Assembly (NCBI GenBank): GCA_025699005.1
Contig: JAILWI010000001.1
Coordinates: forward strand, 310,001 to 374,000
DNA: 64,000 nt
Direction of reading: 5' to 3'
From: Chloroflexota bacterium
GTDB taxonomy: Bacteria; Chloroflexota; Limnocylindria; QHBO01
A program made the position numbers and the translations under genes. How positions within the stretch are numbered: the stretch's first letter is position 1; the number at the start of each line of letters is the position of its first letter. The notes beneath the pieces were generated by a model. It was not told the DNA's origin. It saw only the letters and a list, made by a program, of their open reading frames with translations, and searched no databases. Below, piece after piece: positions 56,482 through 64,000 of the stretch.

Positions 56482-57235
56482 CGGCCCCGGGTCCCAGCTC
56501 GCGCCGTAGCGCCTCGCGCATGACCTCGATCGGCGCGTTGCGATCCGCCCAGATCGAGAAGCTCAGTGCGGCCTGGCGGAGCAGCATGCCGGCGCCGCCC
56601 CGCGCGCGCGCCCCGGCTGCACGAGCCTCCCGGACCAGGCGGGACGGGCTCGGTCGGTAAACGAGGTCGAGCACCGCCAGCTCGCGGCGGAGGAACGACG
56701 CCGGCACCGGGGTCTCGTCGGAGTCGGTGCCGATCGGCGTCGCGTTGACGAGGAGATCCGCGGTCACGAGGGCTCCGGCGAGGTTCGCCCACCGAGCGCG
56801 ATCGATGACGACGATGCCCTGGCAGCCCGCCGCCGTGAGGGCATCGAACGCGGCACGCGACGCGCCCCCGGCCCCGAGCACCACGGCGCGGCGGATGCCG
56901 GGCGGCAGCTCGTCGCGGAGGGCGGCGAGGTCGGTGTTGTGTGCCACCAGCCGATCGCCGTAGCGGACGATCGTGTTCGCCGCGCCGAGCCGTTCGACCT
57001 CCGGCCCGAGCTCGTCGACGAGATCGCAGACCGCCATCTTGTACGGCTTCGTGACGTTGGCGCCGATGCGGTCGCTGCCGCGCAGCGCCTGGACCTCGGC
57101 GGCCAGGTCCTCGGGCTCCACGTCGCGCAGCTCGTAGCGAGCGTCGGCCTCGAGCGCCTCGAAGGCGGCGTTGTGCATGGCCGGCGACGCGGAGTAGCCG
57201 ATGTGGCGGCCGAGCAGCACGGCCAGCGCGGTCAC
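56474..57235 (-). CDS. aroE: Shikimate dehydrogenase
   Basis: 253 residues from GTG 57235. The shikimate site includes GYSASPAMHNAAF and GANVTKPYK (catalytic Lys) with HNTDLAAL. The NADP loop is LGAGGASRAAFDAL, and NATPIG marks the adenine region. It is slightly short for AroE. It overlaps aroC by 4 nt and aroKB by 8 nt. Confidence 0.94.
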   Translation of the reverse strand: MTALAVLLGRHIGYSASPAMHNAAFEALEADARYELRDVEPEDLAAEVQALRGSDRIGANVTKPYKMAVCDLVDELGPEVERLGAANTIVRYGDRLVAHNTDLAALRDELPPGIRRAVVLGAGGASRAAFDALTAAGCQGIVVIDRARWANLAGALVTADLLVNATPIGTDSDETPVPASFLRRELAVLDLVYRPSPSRLVREARAAGARARGGAGMLLRQAALSFSIWADRNAPIEVMREALRRELGPGADV

Positions 57236-58431
57236 CCGGCCCCTCCCGGGCCACGGGTCCGCCGACGCCGCCGAGCCACGGCGGCACGCAGGTCGCCGAT
57301 CGAGTCGCCGCCGAACGAGTAGAGCAGCTCATCGGCGAGGACCAGCGCCACCATGGCCTCGCCGACGATCGCCGCGCGCGCCAGGACCGTGACGTCGCTG
57401 CGCTCGATGTGCGCGCGGCCGGTCTCCCCGGTCGTCATGTCGAGCGACGGCAGCGGGCTGCGCAGCGTGGAGACCGGCTTTTGCGCCGCCCGCACGACGA
57501 TCGGCTCGCCATTGCTGATCCCGCCCTCGATGCCCCCGGCCCGGTTCGTCGCGCGGGTCCAGCCGCCGGCCTGGGCATCCACGACGTCGTGCACGGTGCT
57601 GCCGCGCCGCTCGGCCGTCCCGAACCCGAGGCCGATCTCGACGCCCTTCACCCCCGGGATCGCCATCGTCGCGCCCGCCAGCTGCCCGTCGAGGCGCGTG
57701 TCCCATTCGGACGACGAACCGAGGCCGATCGGCGTGCCCTCGACCACGACCACGAACGAGCCGCCGATCGAGTCGCCCGCCTCCTTCGCGGCGTCCACCT
57801 CGGCGAGCATCGCCCGCTCAGCGTCGGGATCGGGGCATCGCAGTGGGGACGGGTCGGCCAGGTCGCGCTCGGCCCAGCCCTCGGGAATCGCCGCGAGGAC
57901 GTCGTCAGCATCGGCGAAGGCGCGGATCGGGCCGAGCTGGTCGACGAAGCTCCAGATTCGAACCCCGCACGTCGCGAGGAGCTGCCGGGCCAGGCTGCCG
58001 GCCACCACCCGTGGCGTCGTCGAGCGCGCCGAGGCACGCTCGAGCACGTTGCGCACGTCGTCGGTGTCGTACTTCAGGGCGCCGGCCAGGTCGATGTGCC
58101 CGGGGCGCGCGCGGGTGATCGGCTTCGGACGCCGATCGGCCGGGATCGGCTCGACCGACATGCGGTCGGTCCAGTTCGCCCAGTCGCGGTTCTCGATGCT
58201 AAAGCCGATCGGCGAGCCAAGCGTCCGCCCGTAGCGGATGCCGGCGGTCCACTCCACGCGGTCGCGCTCGATCTGCATCCGCCGCCCGCTGCCGTAGCCG
58301 TGCTGCCGCCGCTGGAGGTCGCGATCCACGATCCGGGTGCTGACCCGCATGCCGGCGGGCAGGCCCTCGAGGATCCCCGACAGCCCCGGCCCGTGCGATT
58401 CGCCGCTGGTCAGCAGGCGCAGCCGACGCAT
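57232..58431 (-). CDS. aroC: Chorismate synthase
   Basis: 399 residues. It begins LRLLTSGESHGPGLSGILEG with the flavin/phosphate motif GESHGPG; RRQHGYGSGRRMQIERD, ERASARSTTPRVVAGSLARQ and GGIEGGISNGEPIVVRAA are all diagnostic. It needs reduced FMN. The C-terminal tail is Arg/Gly-rich. Confidence 0.96.
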   Translation of the reverse strand: MRRLRLLTSGESHGPGLSGILEGLPAGMRVSTRIVDRDLQRRQHGYGSGRRMQIERDRVEWTAGIRYGRTLGSPIGFSIENRDWANWTDRMSVEPIPADRRPKPITRARPGHIDLAGALKYDTDDVRNVLERASARSTTPRVVAGSLARQLLATCGVRIWSFVDQLGPIRAFADADDVLAAIPEGWAERDLADPSPLRCPDPDAERAMLAEVDAAKEAGDSIGGSFVVVVEGTPIGLGSSSEWDTRLDGQLAGATMAIPGVKGVEIGLGFGTAERRGSTVHDVVDAQAGGWTRATNRAGGIEGGISNGEPIVVRAAQKPVSTLRSPLPSLDMTTGETGRAHIERSDVTVLARAAIVGEAMVALVLADELLYSFGGDSIGDLRAAVARRRRRTRGPGGAG

Positions 58432-59717
58432 CAGGCGGTCACCGCGGCGAGGTCACGCCAGAACGTCGGGTAGGAGACGGCGGCGCACTCGGCGTCGTCG
58501 AGCTCAACGGAAGCTGCGACGCCCGCCGTCGCGGCGATGGCGAAGGCGATGGCGATGCGGTGGTCCCCGTGCGTGCGAATGAGGGCCGATGCCGGCGTCC
58601 CGCGGCTGACTCGCCAGCCGTCCTCCAGCTCCTCCACGGTCGCGCCGATGCGTTGAAGGCCCTCCGCCACGGCACTGATCCGATCGGTCTCCTTGATGCG
58701 GAGCTCGCCGGCATCACGGACCTCCGAGGGTTCCTCGACCGATGCCATGGCGATGGCGACGAGCGGCAGCTCATCGATGAGCTCGGCCACCTCTGCACCG
58801 CCGATGGACACCGCGTGGAGCGGCCGTCCGCCACGGACCCGGATCTCGCCGACCGGCTCCGGCCCGGAGACCTCGGTGACCGTCATCTCGACGTCCACGC
58901 CCATGCGCTGGAGCAGCCCGACGAGCGCCAGGCGGGTCGGATTCAGTCCCACGCGCTCCATGCGGATCTCGGCATCGGGATGGAGGGCCGCGGCGACGAG
59001 CCACGCCGACGCGGCCGACGGATCACCGGGGACCTCGAGCTCGAAACCCCGCGGCCGGGCGGGACCGGTGAGTGTCGTGATCGATCCCGCGCGGCGGATC
59101 GGCACGCCGAGCCAGGTGAGCATGCGCTCCGTGTGGTCGCGCGTCGGTCCCGGGACGGAGATCTGCGTCTCGCCCTTCGCCCCGAGGCCGGCGAGCACGC
59201 ACGCCCCGAGCAGCTGAGCGCTGGGAACGGCGAGCTCATGGGACGTGGCGGCCGGGGAGGCGCGGCCCACCACGGTGATGGGGGCGTGGCCGTCGGTCGT
59301 GGTCACCTCGGCGCCGGTCGTTCGCAGCAGCTCGGCGACGCGCTCCATCGGACGCGCCCGGAGGGAGTCGTCGCCGTCGAGCGTGACGCGGAGCGGCAGC
59401 CCGGCCAGCATGCCCGCCAGCAGCCGCATCGTCGTGCCCGAGTTGCCGCAGTCGAGCGTCGCGTGCCGCATCGGGCTGCCGGAGACGGACCAGCGTCCGG
59501 GCTCTGTCTCCTCGATCTCGACACCGAGCTCACGCAGGCATCGGATCGTGCTCAGCACGTCGTGGCCGGGCTCGCCCATGGTGATCGCCGACGGGCCCGA
59601 GGCGAGGGCCGCGAACATGAATGCGCGGTGGGCGATCGACTTGTCGGGTGGCAGGGTGAGGCTCCCCCGGAGGTGAGCCGCGGGTCGGATCGTCGGTGCG
59701 ATGGACGCCGGCGTCAC
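58431..59717 (-). CDS. aroA: 3-phosphoshikimate 1-carboxyvinyltransferase (EPSP synthase)
   Basis: 428 residues from GTG 59717. [20 protein letters not shown] carries the phosphate/PEP lysine, [14 protein letters not shown] the shikimate loop, and [20 protein letters not shown] and [14 protein letters not shown] the C-terminal active site. It joins the aroC start by a TGATG one-base overlap. The loop after the first Asn-Ser-Gly-Thr-Thr is class I-like by eye, but glyphosate class was not assessed. Confidence 0.95.
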   Translation of the reverse strand: MTPASIAPTIRPAAHLRGSLTLPPDKSIAHRAFMFAALASGPSAITMGEPGHDVLSTIRCLRELGVEIEETEPGRWSVSGSPMRHATLDCGNSGTTMRLLAGMLAGLPLRVTLDGDDSLRARPMERVAELLRTTGAEVTTTDGHAPITVVGRASPAATSHELAVPSAQLLGACVLAGLGAKGETQISVPGPTRDHTERMLTWLGVPIRRAGSITTLTGPARPRGFELEVPGDPSAASAWLVAAALHPDAEIRMERVGLNPTRLALVGLLQRMGVDVEMTVTEVSGPEPVGEIRVRGGRPLHAVSIGGAEVAELIDELPLVAIAMASVEEPSEVRDAGELRIKETDRISAVAEGLQRIGATVEELEDGWRVSRGTPASALIRTHGDHRIAIAFAIAATAGVAASVELDDAECAAVSYPTFWRDLAAVTA

Positions 59718-61060
59718 CGGCCGCTTCCGGCGGTCGCCGCCTCGGCCTCGGTGACCGATTGGGCATGCCGCCGCTGCACCGATCGCGATGCCCGCAGCAG
59801 CGCGTCGAAGACGAGCGTCAGCTCGACGGGGGTCATCGGCCCCGACGTCCCGCTGGCCGCTCGCTCGAGGAGCGCGCGCTCGCGCCGAACATCGTGGCCG
59901 TGGGCGTTGGGCGCGCGGCGACGCTGAACCTCGAGTGCCAGCGCGGCACGCTCCTGCACGAGCTCCGCGAGCCGCGCGTCGAGGTCGTCGATCCGGTCGC
60001 GGACCTCCTCGATGTTGTCGGCCGCCGCCGCGGCGGGGGAGGCGGCCGGCTGGCTGTCGGGAGCCCGGACGAACTGCAGGCGGCGGAGCTCGTCCATGAG
60101 GCCGCCGAACTCGTCGAAGCTCAGGCTCTGGTCGCCATCCGACCGCGCGTTGGCCGGATCGGGATGGACCTCGATGATCAGCCCATCGGCGCCGACGGCC
60201 GCGCCTGCCAGGGCCATCGGCCCGACCAGTGCCCGGTGACCGGTGCCGTGGCTCGGGTCCACGATGATCGGCAGGTGGGTCAGCTCGCGGAGGACGGGCA
60301 CGGCCGACAGGTCGAGCGTGTTGCGGGTGGCGGTCTCGAAGGTCCGGATGCCACGCTCACAGAGGATCACGTTCGGGTTGCCGGCGGAGAGGATGTACTC
60401 GGCGGCGAGCAGCCACTCCTCGATCGTCGCGCTGAGGCCGCGCTTGAGGAGGACGGGGCGGCGGCTCTGCCCGACCGCCTTGAGCAGCACGAAGTTGTGC
60501 ATGTTGCGAGCGCCGACCTGGAGGATGTCGACGTGCTCCTCGAAGATCGGCACGTCGGCGGGGTCGACGACCTCGCTGATGACCGGCAGGCCGGTGACCT
60601 CGTGCGCCTCGGCGAGCAGCTTGAGGGCCGGGAGGCCGAGGCCCTGGAACGAGTACGGCGAGGTGCGCGGCTTGAAGGCGCCGCCGCGCAGCACGCGGGC
60701 ACCTTCCCGGGCGACGCATCGGGCCGTCTCGAGCAGCTGCTCCCGCGACTCGACGGCGCACGGGCCGGCCATGACGACCAGCTCCTGCCCCAACCCGATC
60801 TCGGTCCCGTTGGCCCGCACCCTGGTCCGTTCACCGGGTTCCTGGATGCTCGCGAGCTTGTACGGCGAGCTCACACGGATCACCTGGTCGACGCCTGGAA
60901 GCGTGCCCAGGTGGTTGACCCGCTCGACGTCGCCCACCACGCCGATGACGGTCCGCTCCTCGCCCTCGCTCAGGAAGGCCTCGAGCCCGTTGTCCTCCAC
61001 GGCGCGTCTGACGCCGTCGATCTCTTCCCGCGTCGCTGTCGGACGCATCACCACGATCAT
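59714..61060 (-). CDS. aroF: DAHP synthase with N-terminal ferredoxin-like domain and C-terminal chorismate mutase
   Basis: 448 residues from ATG 61060; the in-frame extension to 61147 would read through the attenuator and is rejected. Residues 1-68 ([16 protein letters not shown]...) match the ferredoxin-like regulatory domain of Thermotoga-type DAHP synthases. Residues about 75-335 are the catalytic barrel: [65 protein letters not shown]. Residues about 362-440 are an AroQ chorismate mutase with [20 protein letters not shown] and RRERALLER; its catalytic Lys39 (E. coli numbering) seems to be Arg. The first committed step of the pathway and the first gene behind the attenuator. Confidence 0.93.
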   Translation of the reverse strand: MIVVMRPTATREEIDGVRRAVEDNGLEAFLSEGEERTVIGVVGDVERVNHLGTLPGVDQVIRVSSPYKLASIQEPGERTRVRANGTEIGLGQELVVMAGPCAVESREQLLETARCVAREGARVLRGGAFKPRTSPYSFQGLGLPALKLLAEAHEVTGLPVISEVVDPADVPIFEEHVDILQVGARNMHNFVLLKAVGQSRRPVLLKRGLSATIEEWLLAAEYILSAGNPNVILCERGIRTFETATRNTLDLSAVPVLRELTHLPIIVDPSHGTGHRALVGPMALAGAAVGADGLIIEVHPDPANARSDGDQSLSFDEFGGLMDELRRLQFVRAPDSQPAASPAAAAADNIEEVRDRIDDLDARLAELVQERAALALEVQRRRAPNAHGHDVRRERALLERAASGTSGPMTPVELTLVFDALLRASRSVQRRHAQSVTEAEAATAGSGR

Positions 61061-61103
61061 TCGATTGCCGCCTCTCCAGTTGGTGCCCCGGCCCGCATCG
61101 GGG

Positions 61104-61137
61104 AAACAAAAAACGCAGGAGCTTTCGCTTCCTGCGT
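61104..61137 (-). terminator. Attenuator (intrinsic terminator) of the aromatic operon
   Basis: On the minus strand ACGCAGGA-A-GC-GAAA-GC-TCCTGCGT forms eight base pairs, a one-base bulge, two more pairs and a GAAA loop, followed by TTTTTTGTTT. It ends about 43 bases before the DAHP synthase ATG, so it can switch off the whole operon. Confidence 0.9.
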
Positions 61138-61139
61138 CT

Positions 61140-61191
61140 GCGGGCACGAGTGCCTCTGCCGGCGAGATCTACTCGCCTGCCTCGTACCCGC
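61140..61191 (-). promoter_or_regulatory. Long leader stem-loop upstream of the aromatic attenuator
   Basis: GCGGGUACGAG (61191-61181, beginning in the leader stop codon) pairs over 11 positions (one G-U) with CUCGUGCCCGC (61150-61140). Inside it GGCGAG (61177-61172) pairs with CUCGCC (61166-61161). A ribosome ending at the stop codon would block the outer stem. I could not find by eye a clear antiterminator pairing with the terminator arm. Confidence 0.65.
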
Positions 61192-61217
61192 TAGCCATAA
61201 AACCACTTGGTGTTCAT
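61191..61217 (-). CDS. Aromatic leader peptide MNTKWFYG
   Basis: Eight codons and a TAG: ATG AAC ACC AAG TGG TTT TAT GGC. Trp, Phe and Tyr stand next to each other, one codon for each aromatic amino acid, and TTT and TAT are rare codons in this GC-rich sequence. It lies between a strong promoter and an intrinsic terminator in front of DAHP synthase. With the start site near 61221, only about four bases precede the ATG, so it would be translated almost leaderless; no Shine-Dalgarno sequence is present. The known parallel is attenuation of trp and pheA operons; a leader sensing all three aromatics at once is my inference. Confidence 0.85.
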   Translation of the reverse strand: MNTKWFYG

Positions 61218-61227
61218 TGGTCCGCGG

Positions 61228-61257
61228 ACTCTACGGCCGATGTGCTCGCGGTGTCAA
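61228..61257 (-). promoter_or_regulatory. Promoter of the aromatic operon
   Basis: TTGACA (61257-61252), an 18-bp spacer, then TAGAGT (61233-61228). This is the best sigma-70-type promoter in the window. The expected start is near 61221. Confidence 0.8.
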
Positions 61258-61284
61258 CCACTCGGGCGTCAGTCCCGGCGCTGC

Positions 61285-61301
61285 TGTCACTGCAGTGGAC
61301 A
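61285..61301. promoter_or_regulatory. Possible operator palindrome upstream of the aromatic promoter
   Basis: TGTCACTGCAGTGGACA contains the perfect 10-bp palindrome CACTGCAGTG with TGTC and GACA at its ends. It is centred about 72 bases upstream of the predicted start. It could be a regulator site or a weak hairpin after the SDR gene. Confidence 0.3.
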
Positions 61302-61322
61302 AACTTCACCCGCCCGCAGCGT

Positions 61323-62036
61323 TCAGCGGCCGAGGCGGTCCGCATCGGCGGTGGAGAGGGCGGTCCGCCCCCCGTCCACGGTCCAGACCGCGCCGGTCAC
61401 GTAGCTTGCCGAGGGCCCGACCAGGAAGCCGATGACGTCCGCCACCTCCTCGGCGGTCCCCATCCGTCCCAGCGGCACGTCGGTGCGGTGGTCGGCGGGC
61501 AGGAGCCGCTCATCGAAGTCGGTAGCGATGGCGCCGGGTGCGACGACGTTGACCCGAACGCCATCCGGCGCGCCGATGACGGCGAACGAGCGTGCCAGCC
61601 CCTCGATCCCGGCCTTGGCGGCGGCATAGGCGGGTGAGCGGAGCGAGCCCTCGACCGCCCCGACGATGCTGCCCACCAGCACCGCCGAACCACGTGCCGC
61701 CACGAGGGCGGGCCAGAAGGCGCGCAGCGCCTCGTAGGGTGCGGAGAGATCGACGCGCAGCACTTCGTCCCAGTGCTCGCGGCTGTCCCACGGCCCGGAC
61801 GGCGGGATGCCGGCCGAGCAGACGAGGGCGTCCAGCGAGCCGTCGCACCGGGCGACGGCATCGGCCAGGACAGCCGGATCGCCGGCGTCGCCCACGATGA
61901 GGTCCACGCCCTCGCTGGCGGACGCGCGATCCACGCCAACCACCCGCCAGCCATCGGCGGACAGGAGCTCGGCGGTGGCGCGGCCGATGCCGGCAGCGGC
62001 GCCGGTGACGATCGCGGTGCGGGTGGCATCGGTCAT
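61323..62036 (-). CDS. Short-chain dehydrogenase/reductase
   Basis: 237 residues, classical SDR. TGAAAGIGRATAELL is the NAD(P) loop, then CSAGIPPSG, the catalytic Ser in LVGSIVGA, Tyr and Lys in YAAAKAG, and NVVAPGAIATDF. The C-terminus has YVTGAVWTVDGG. The substrate is unknown. It is upstream of the aromatic operon on the same strand but separated from it by an independent promoter. Confidence 0.87.
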   Translation of the reverse strand: MTDATRTAIVTGAAAGIGRATAELLSADGWRVVGVDRASASEGVDLIVGDAGDPAVLADAVARCDGSLDALVCSAGIPPSGPWDSREHWDEVLRVDLSAPYEALRAFWPALVAARGSAVLVGSIVGAVEGSLRSPAYAAAKAGIEGLARSFAVIGAPDGVRVNVVAPGAIATDFDERLLPADHRTDVPLGRMGTAEEVADVIGFLVGPSASYVTGAVWTVDGGRTALSTADADRLGR

Positions 62037-62061
62037 GGCCGCGACATCGTGACGGATCGGG

Positions 62062-64000
62062 TCAACCGGTGTGCTGGAGTCCGGCCGCGATCCCGCCGAC
62101 GGTCAGCTGGAGCAGGCGCTCCGCAGCCCCCCGCTCGTCCGCCGTGAGCGACCCGCCGCGGAGCTGCTCGAGGGCGAGGACCTGGAGCTCGCTCAGCACG
62201 TCGACATATGGCGTGCGGAGCTCGACGCTGCGACGGAAGCGCGGTGAGCGCTCGAGCAGATCGTGGCTGCCGGTGATCGCCAGGAGCTCCGCCTGGGTGC
62301 GGCGACGCTCGTCCTCGATGGCATCGGCGATGCGGCGCATCGGCGGCTCCTCACCGGCCAGGGTGGCGTAGCGCCCGGCCAGGATCGGGTCGGCGAGGGC
62401 GAGACCGAGCTCGACGTTGTCGATCACCGATCGGAAGAAGGCCCAGTCGCGGTACGCCTCGACGAGGAGCGCGCGCCCGTCGGCGTGCCGATCGGCGAAC
62501 TCGGCCAGCGCGGCGCCGACGCCGAACCAGGCGGGCAGGTTCGTGCGGCTCTGTGACCAGGAGAAGACCCAGGGGATGGCGCGCAGCTGCTCGAGGCTCG
62601 GGGCAGCTCCCGGCGAGCCGCGACGGGCCGGCCGCGAACCGAGCTCCATGCGGCTGATCTCGTCGATCGGGGTCGCCCGGTGGAAGTACGTCGCGAAGTC
62701 GGGATCCTCCCACACGAGCCGCCGATACGACGCCTCGGCGAGATCCGACAGCTCGTCCATCAGGTCCCGCCAGCGCTCGGCCCGGGCGGCGGTCTCCGCG
62801 GCGTGCTCAGCTCGGCTGGCGCGGAGCACGGCGTTCGTGAGCTGCTCGAGATGCCGCTGGGCGATGACCGGGCTCGGATACCGTTCGGCGATGACCTCGC
62901 CCTGCTCGGTGAGGGCCAGGCGGCCATCGACCGACCCGCCGGCCTGCGCCAGCACCGCGCGGTTCGCCGGCCCGCCGCCGCGGCCGATCGTGCCGCCCCG
63001 GCCGTGGAACAGGGTCAGCTCGACGCCCTCCTCGCGCGCGACCGCGACGAGCTCCGCCTGGGCGCGGTACAGGCTCCACGCCGCGGCGAGGTAGCCGCTC
63101 TCCTTGTTCGAATCGGAATAGCCGAGCATGACCTCCTGCCGCATCCCCCGGCGCTCGAGGTGGCGCCGGTACGCCGGGTCGCGGAGCAGTGCCGTCAGCA
63201 GAGTTCGCGCACCGGTCAGCGCGTCGCGCGACTCGAGCAGCGGGACGAGATCCATCTCGAGCGGGTCCGCGTTCGGGGAGGCAAGGGCGTCGAGCTCGAG
63301 CACGTTGAGGACGTCGGTCGCCGATCGCGTGAAGCTGATGACGTACCGCGGCAGTGCGGCCGCGCCGAACGTGGCGTGCGCCTCGCGCACGGCCCGCAGC
63401 GTGTCGAGCACCTCGGCCGCTCCGGGCCCGCTTCCCGACAACGGCTCGTCGAGGTCACCTCCCTCGCGGATCCGCTCCAGCGCCGCGGCGTGGACATCGG
63501 CGTGCTGGCGGACCTCGAGCGCCGCGAGGTGGAACCCGAAGGTCTCCACCTGCCAGACGAGATCCTGCACCTCGCCCCACGCCACGCGCCCTGCTCCGTG
63601 GCTGACGAGCGACGCCTGCATCGCGTGCAGGTCGTCGAGCAGCTCCGACGGCTCGGAATACGCATGACGGTGCGAGCCGCGACGGCCGGTCAGCCGCGTC
63701 CGGGTGCGCTCGATCCGCTCGGCCATGATCCCGAACGCCTGCCGGTACGGCTGGCGCGGGAACCGCCGGCCCAGGCTGGCCCGCAGCTCGGGCAGGGCGC
63801 GGAGATCGCTCGCGATGCGCGCCGCGTACGCATCGGGCAGGCCGGCGCGGTCGTCGCCGATGGCGATCGTCTGCTGGAGCCGCTGCCCCACGTTCCGATA
63901 CCCGTGGAGCACGTGATCGGCCTGGATCCGGAGCGTGGCGCGCGTCGTGTCGGCGGTGACGCCGGGATGTCCGTCGCGGTCGCCGCCGATCCACGAGCCC
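62062..64000 (-). CDS. ppc: Phosphoenolpyruvate carboxylase, 5' end outside window
   Basis: About 645 C-terminal residues of roughly 900 are present; the frame remains open to the right edge, where it reads GSWIGGDRDGHPGVT, the conserved PEP-binding region. An internal GTG at 63912 is not the start. Other marks are EVMLGYSDSNKESGYLAA, LTLFHGRGGTIGRGGGPAN, ATPIDEISRMELGSRPARR, SRTNLPAWFGVGAAL (usually QxR in place of SR) and the C-terminal GIAAGLQHTG. It fixes bicarbonate onto PEP, giving oxaloacetate for the TCA cycle. Confidence 0.95.
   Translation of the reverse strand, partial: GSWIGGDRDGHPGVTADTTRATLRIQADHVLHGYRNVGQRLQQTIAIGDDRAGLPDAYAARIASDLRALPELRASLGRRFPRQPYRQAFGIMAERIERTRTRLTGRRGSHRHAYSEPSELLDDLHAMQASLVSHGAGRVAWGEVQDLVWQVETFGFHLAALEVRQHADVHAAALERIREGGDLDEPLSGSGPGAAEVLDTLRAVREAHATFGAAALPRYVISFTRSATDVLNVLELDALASPNADPLEMDLVPLLESRDALTGARTLLTALLRDPAYRRHLERRGMRQEVMLGYSDSNKESGYLAAAWSLYRAQAELVAVAREEGVELTLFHGRGGTIGRGGGPANRAVLAQAGGSVDGRLALTEQGEVIAERYPSPVIAQRHLEQLTNAVLRASRAEHAAETAARAERWRDLMDELSDLAEASYRRLVWEDPDFATYFHRATPIDEISRMELGSRPARRGSPGAAPSLEQLRAIPWVFSWSQSRTNLPAWFGVGAALAEFADRHADGRALLVEAYRDWAFFRSVIDNVELGLALADPILAGRYATLAGEEPPMRRIADAIEDERRRTQAELLAITGSHDLLERSPRFRRSVELRTPYVDVLSELQVLALEQLRGGSLTADERGAAERLLQLTVGGIAAGLQHTG

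Noticed and set aside
57950-57975. TTCGAACC resembling a tRNA T-loop within aroC
   Set aside because: No matching acceptor or anticodon arm around it; coincidence inside a coding sequence.

Overview
The window is very GC-rich, with G or C at most third codon positions, densely coding, and organised in long operons whose genes mostly overlap by 1-4 nt (ATGA, GTGA, TGATG). GTG starts are common. An actinobacterial-type one-chain 2-oxoglutarate decarboxylase/dehydrogenase (Kgd), a fused AroK-AroB, a kinase with at least seven GAF domains and stand-alone GAF-cyclases fit a high-GC Chloroflexota lineage (for example Limnocylindria/Ellin6529-like) or a deep actinobacterial relative. That placement is inference. 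I see no phage, IS element, CRISPR array or plasmid gene; this is chromosomal core plus a catabolic island.

Layout. 1-5196: a giant GAF/PAS histidine kinase (cut by the left edge) and a lone receiver protein. 5201-16644: threonine synthase, Kgd, a PxpABC 5-oxoprolinase operon, a cysteine-free HesB-like protein, a K+-channel-like protein, a threonine-dehydratase-like PLP enzyme and a YihY membrane protein. 16687-18890: tRNA-Gln(CUG), then two lipoproteins, one built of two 181-residue repeats with 237 nt of exact DNA identity, the other a cupredoxin.

18971-35349: a carbohydrate island. Plus-strand genes encode two Gfo/Idh/MocA dehydrogenases, a TIM-barrel isomerase/epimerase, DeoC, a SIS sugar isomerase, a ribose-type ABC importer (binding protein, double ATPase, two permeases), a ROK kinase and a GntR/UTRA regulator; a ROK repressor is divergent. 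A convergent minus-strand operon (PTE-like hydrolase, FAD oxidoreductase, KDPG-type aldolase, SDR) ends on the same CTAG as the GntR gene. The substrate is not known.

35419-52417: branched-chain amino acid synthesis. A minus-strand operon ilvB-ilvN-ilvC-leuA-leuB-cimA-ilvE ends with an orphan gene for the LeuA regulatory domain alone. It starts with a Leu/Val/Ile-rich leader peptide, a terminator hairpin and a mutually exclusive antiterminator. ilvD (minus) and leuCD (plus) lie nearby. ilvB, ilvD and leuC share an upstream element TYGACR-N7-TAYSGT. Two class III nucleotide cyclases sit among these genes.

53316-61257: a minus-strand operon holding the whole shikimate pathway plus prephenate dehydratase: DAHP synthase with an N-terminal ferredoxin-like domain and a C-terminal chorismate mutase, then aroA, aroC, aroE, fused aroK-aroB, pheA and aroQ. 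It is preceded by a good promoter, an eight-codon leader peptide MNTKWFYG with consecutive Trp-Phe-Tyr codons directly after the start site, a long stem-loop and an intrinsic terminator. This looks like attenuation control by all three aromatic amino acids. The window closes with an SDR and the C-terminal two-thirds of PEP carboxylase, which runs off the right edge.
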